A stretch of DNA of 13,681 bases from HB2-32-21 sp040235495 (lineage in GTDB: Bacteria > Pseudomonadota > Gammaproteobacteria > Pseudomonadales > Porticoccaceae): positions 1-13,681 of the forward strand of contig JBECKV010000024.1 in NCBI GenBank assembly GCA_040235495.1, in the 5' to 3' direction. This document shows, piece after piece, positions 12,565 through 13,681 of the stretch (positions within the stretch are counted from its first letter, which is position 1; the number at the start of each line of letters is the position of its first letter). Both the position numbers and the translations under genes were made by a program. The notes below the pieces were generated by a model. It did not search any database. It was given only the letters and a program-made list of their open reading frames with translations, and had not been told where the DNA came from.

Positions 12565-13424
12565 TCGATGTTCTGGATTTGTTCACGAATCTGCTCAATG
12601 AGCACTTTCAGTTCTATGGCGGATGCGGTAATCGTGCTGGAAGCAGCTTTTGCAGCCAGCGTGTTGGCTTCACGGTTCAGCTCCTGAACCAGAAAATCGA
12701 GCCGCCGACCCATGGTTTGTTCGTTTGCCAGCACGCGGTCGATTTCAGCAACATGGACTTCCATCCTGTCCAGCTCTTCGTCGACATCGGCTTTTTGCGC
12801 CAAATAGACAAGCTCCTGCTCCAGCCGTTCGCGGTCCAGGCGCTCACCAAACTCGCTGAGCTTGTCCCGAAGTTTCTGGTGCCGTGCTTGGACTAGGGTG
12901 GGCATGGTCTGCCGGATAGCCTGGGTACGCACCGTGATCTCGCGCAAGCGCTGACGGACCCCATGCGCAAGTTTTGTCCCTTCGCGCGCGCGTGTTTGCA
13001 CCAACTGGTCCAGCGCGGTCTTGAAAAGCGCGTTAACGCTCGCGGTCAATGCCTCACTATCGATTTCCGGTTGGCAGCGAACACCCGGACGGTCGAGAAT
13101 CTCAAGCGGGTTGATCGGTGCCGCCGCGCCAATCAGGGTGGCGATTCGTCCGGCGACGGCGATATATCGCTGGGCCGCCAGTTCGTCGATGGCAATAGCG
13201 GACGTTGTGTTTTCGTTTTCCAGTGACAGGGTGCAATGCACTTTGCCGCGACTGATCGACTGACACAGCATTTCGCGCAGCGGTGTTTCCAGATGTTGCA
13301 GGACATCGGGCAGACGAAAGGAAAGATCGAGATAGCGGTGATTGACCGAGCGCAGCTCCCAGCCCAGGGTGCCCCAAGGATGGTGGGTCCGGGCGTTAGC
13401 GAAGGCTGTCATGCTTAGGGGCAT
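12561..13424 (-). CDS. yicC: YicC/YloC family endoribonuclease
   Basis: YicC-family proteins are cytoplasmic RNA-cleaving enzymes; in E. coli YicC has been linked to decay of the small RNA RyhB. The 287-residue length is normal for the family. The N-terminal domain begins SMTAFANARTHHPWGTLGWE (4-23) and RSVNHRYLDLSFRLP (25-39), with SRGKVHCTLS (58-67). The C-terminal DUF1732 part carries KADVDEELDRMEVHV (211-225) and the signature GRRLDFLVQELNREANTLAA (239-258). The ATG at 13424 gives the family-typical few residues before SMTAFA; Met5 is an alternative. No strong ribosome binding site is seen. It is the first gene of the minus-strand operon and diverges from rph across about 150 nt; the stop overlaps the gmk start (ATGA). 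Confidence 0.95.
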   Translation of the reverse strand: MPLSMTAFANARTHHPWGTLGWELRSVNHRYLDLSFRLPDVLQHLETPLREMLCQSISRGKVHCTLSLENENTTSAIAIDELAAQRYIAVAGRIATLIGAAAPINPLEILDRPGVRCQPEIDSEALTASVNALFKTALDQLVQTRAREGTKLAHGVRQRLREITVRTQAIRQTMPTLVQARHQKLRDKLSEFGERLDRERLEQELVYLAQKADVDEELDRMEVHVAEIDRVLANEQTMGRRLDFLVQELNREANTLAAKAASSTITASAIELKVLIEQIREQIQNIE

Positions 13425-13573
13425 AGCGCGATTCGAAGGCTGCTGTTAGTAAAGATATCTTAACAAAGGGTGGCCGCGCCTTCACCGAGCATTTGGGTAC
13501 AATGACGTTGCTCGTGGAGCATCAACCCGTCACTCCCGCGATTCACATAGTTATCTAGTTATCAGAGGACAGT
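13425..13573. promoter_or_regulatory. Divergent yicC-rph control region
   Basis: This 149-bp region must hold promoters for both yicC (minus) and rph (plus). An imperfect 16-bp dyad, GTAAAGATATCTTAAC (13449-13464), with a perfect 10-bp core at 13452-13461, is AT-rich and lies 25-40 bp before yicC. Toward rph, TACAAT (13498-13503) is a good -10 match but lacks a -35 partner at 16-18 bp. It is enclosed by CGAGCA (13486-13491) and TGCTCG (13509-13514), an inverted pair. For yicC, GTGAAG and TAAGAT with 17-bp spacing on the minus strand is a weak candidate. Boxes are uncertain. Confidence 0.45.
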
Positions 13574-13681
13574 ATGGTCAGTCGTCCCAGCGGTCGCCGC
13601 TATGAACAGTTACGCCCGGTCAAAATCAACCGGAGTTATACCAAGCACGCTGAAGGTTCGGTATTGATAGCCTTTGGCGAT
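13574..13681 (+). CDS. rph: Ribonuclease PH, N-terminal fragment (3' partial)
   Basis: RNase PH is a phosphate-dependent 3'-5' exoribonuclease that trims the 3' ends of tRNA precursors. Only 36 codons lie in the window; the frame is open at the last base. The fragment begins MVSRPSGRRYEQLRPVKINR and continues SYTKHAEGSVLIAFGD, matching the family pattern R.sGR...qlRPV...R.YtkhaeGSvLi.fGdT. GAGGA at 13565-13569 lies 4 nt before the ATG at 13574, so the start is well supported. It is divergent from yicC, as in other gammaproteobacteria. The active-site residues are beyond the edge and cannot be judged. Confidence 0.95.
   Translation, partial: MVSRPSGRRYEQLRPVKINRSYTKHAEGSVLIAFGD

Noticed and set aside
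1..13681. CRISPR arrays, tRNA/rRNA genes, insertion sequences, prophage genes
   Set aside because: I saw no regularly spaced long repeats, no tRNA-like cloverleaf, no transposase or integrase sequence, and no target-site duplications; the only repeats are the three short tandem duplications listed.

Overview
The window reads as chromosomal DNA of an aerobic gammaproteobacterium. The clearest reason is gene order: from memory, the left block matches the Pseudomonas aeruginosa cytochrome aa3 oxidase cluster (PA0106-PA0114), and the right block matches the rph-yicC-gmk-rpoZ-spoT-ridA neighbourhood (PA5334-PA5339). Protein details such as the SpoT, Gmk and omega sequences fit the same class. A marine lineage such as Cellvibrionales/Halieaceae is possible, but this is only a guess. 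No tRNA, rRNA, CRISPR array, IS element or phage gene was seen.

Layout. (1) 1-6454: oxidase structural and assembly genes. The 3' end of ctaD (subunit I), ctaG (Cox11, copper delivery to CuB) and ctaE (subunit III) run on the plus strand and end at a strong hairpin terminator (1986-2016). A small twin-membrane-segment gene (DUF2909 type) lies on the opposite strand and converges on that terminator. A second plus-strand run follows: SURF1, a divergent thioredoxin/SCO-like protein, ctaA (heme A synthase), ctaB (heme O synthase) and an SCO1/SenC copper chaperone, tightly packed with 8-nt overlaps. Together these genes make heme O and heme A, deliver copper and assemble the oxidase.

(2) 6455-8935: an accessory plus-strand cassette of four short genes: a luciferase-like (LLM) flavin/F420 oxidoreductase, a DUF1330 protein, a VOC (glyoxalase-fold) protein and a DUF1643 protein. 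Three of its non-coding gaps carry different short tandem duplications (units of 14, 15 and 19 bp). This is the least ordinary part of the window, and its function is not known.

(3) 8936-13424: a minus-strand run yicC -> gmk -> rpoZ -> spoT -> ridA, with genes overlapping or closely spaced. It covers an endoribonuclease, guanylate kinase, the RNA polymerase omega subunit, (p)ppGpp metabolism and an imine deaminase. Notable details are a TTG start for spoT, a long acidic tail on omega, and an EFKD rather than RXKD motif in the SpoT synthetase domain.

(4) 13425-13681: a divergent control region and the first 36 codons of rph (RNase PH), cut off by the window edge.

No clearly new biological system is visible. 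The best candidates for a second look are the SCO-like protein that has lost its copper histidine, the LLM/DUF1330/VOC/DUF1643 cassette with its repeats, and the SpoT and omega variations.
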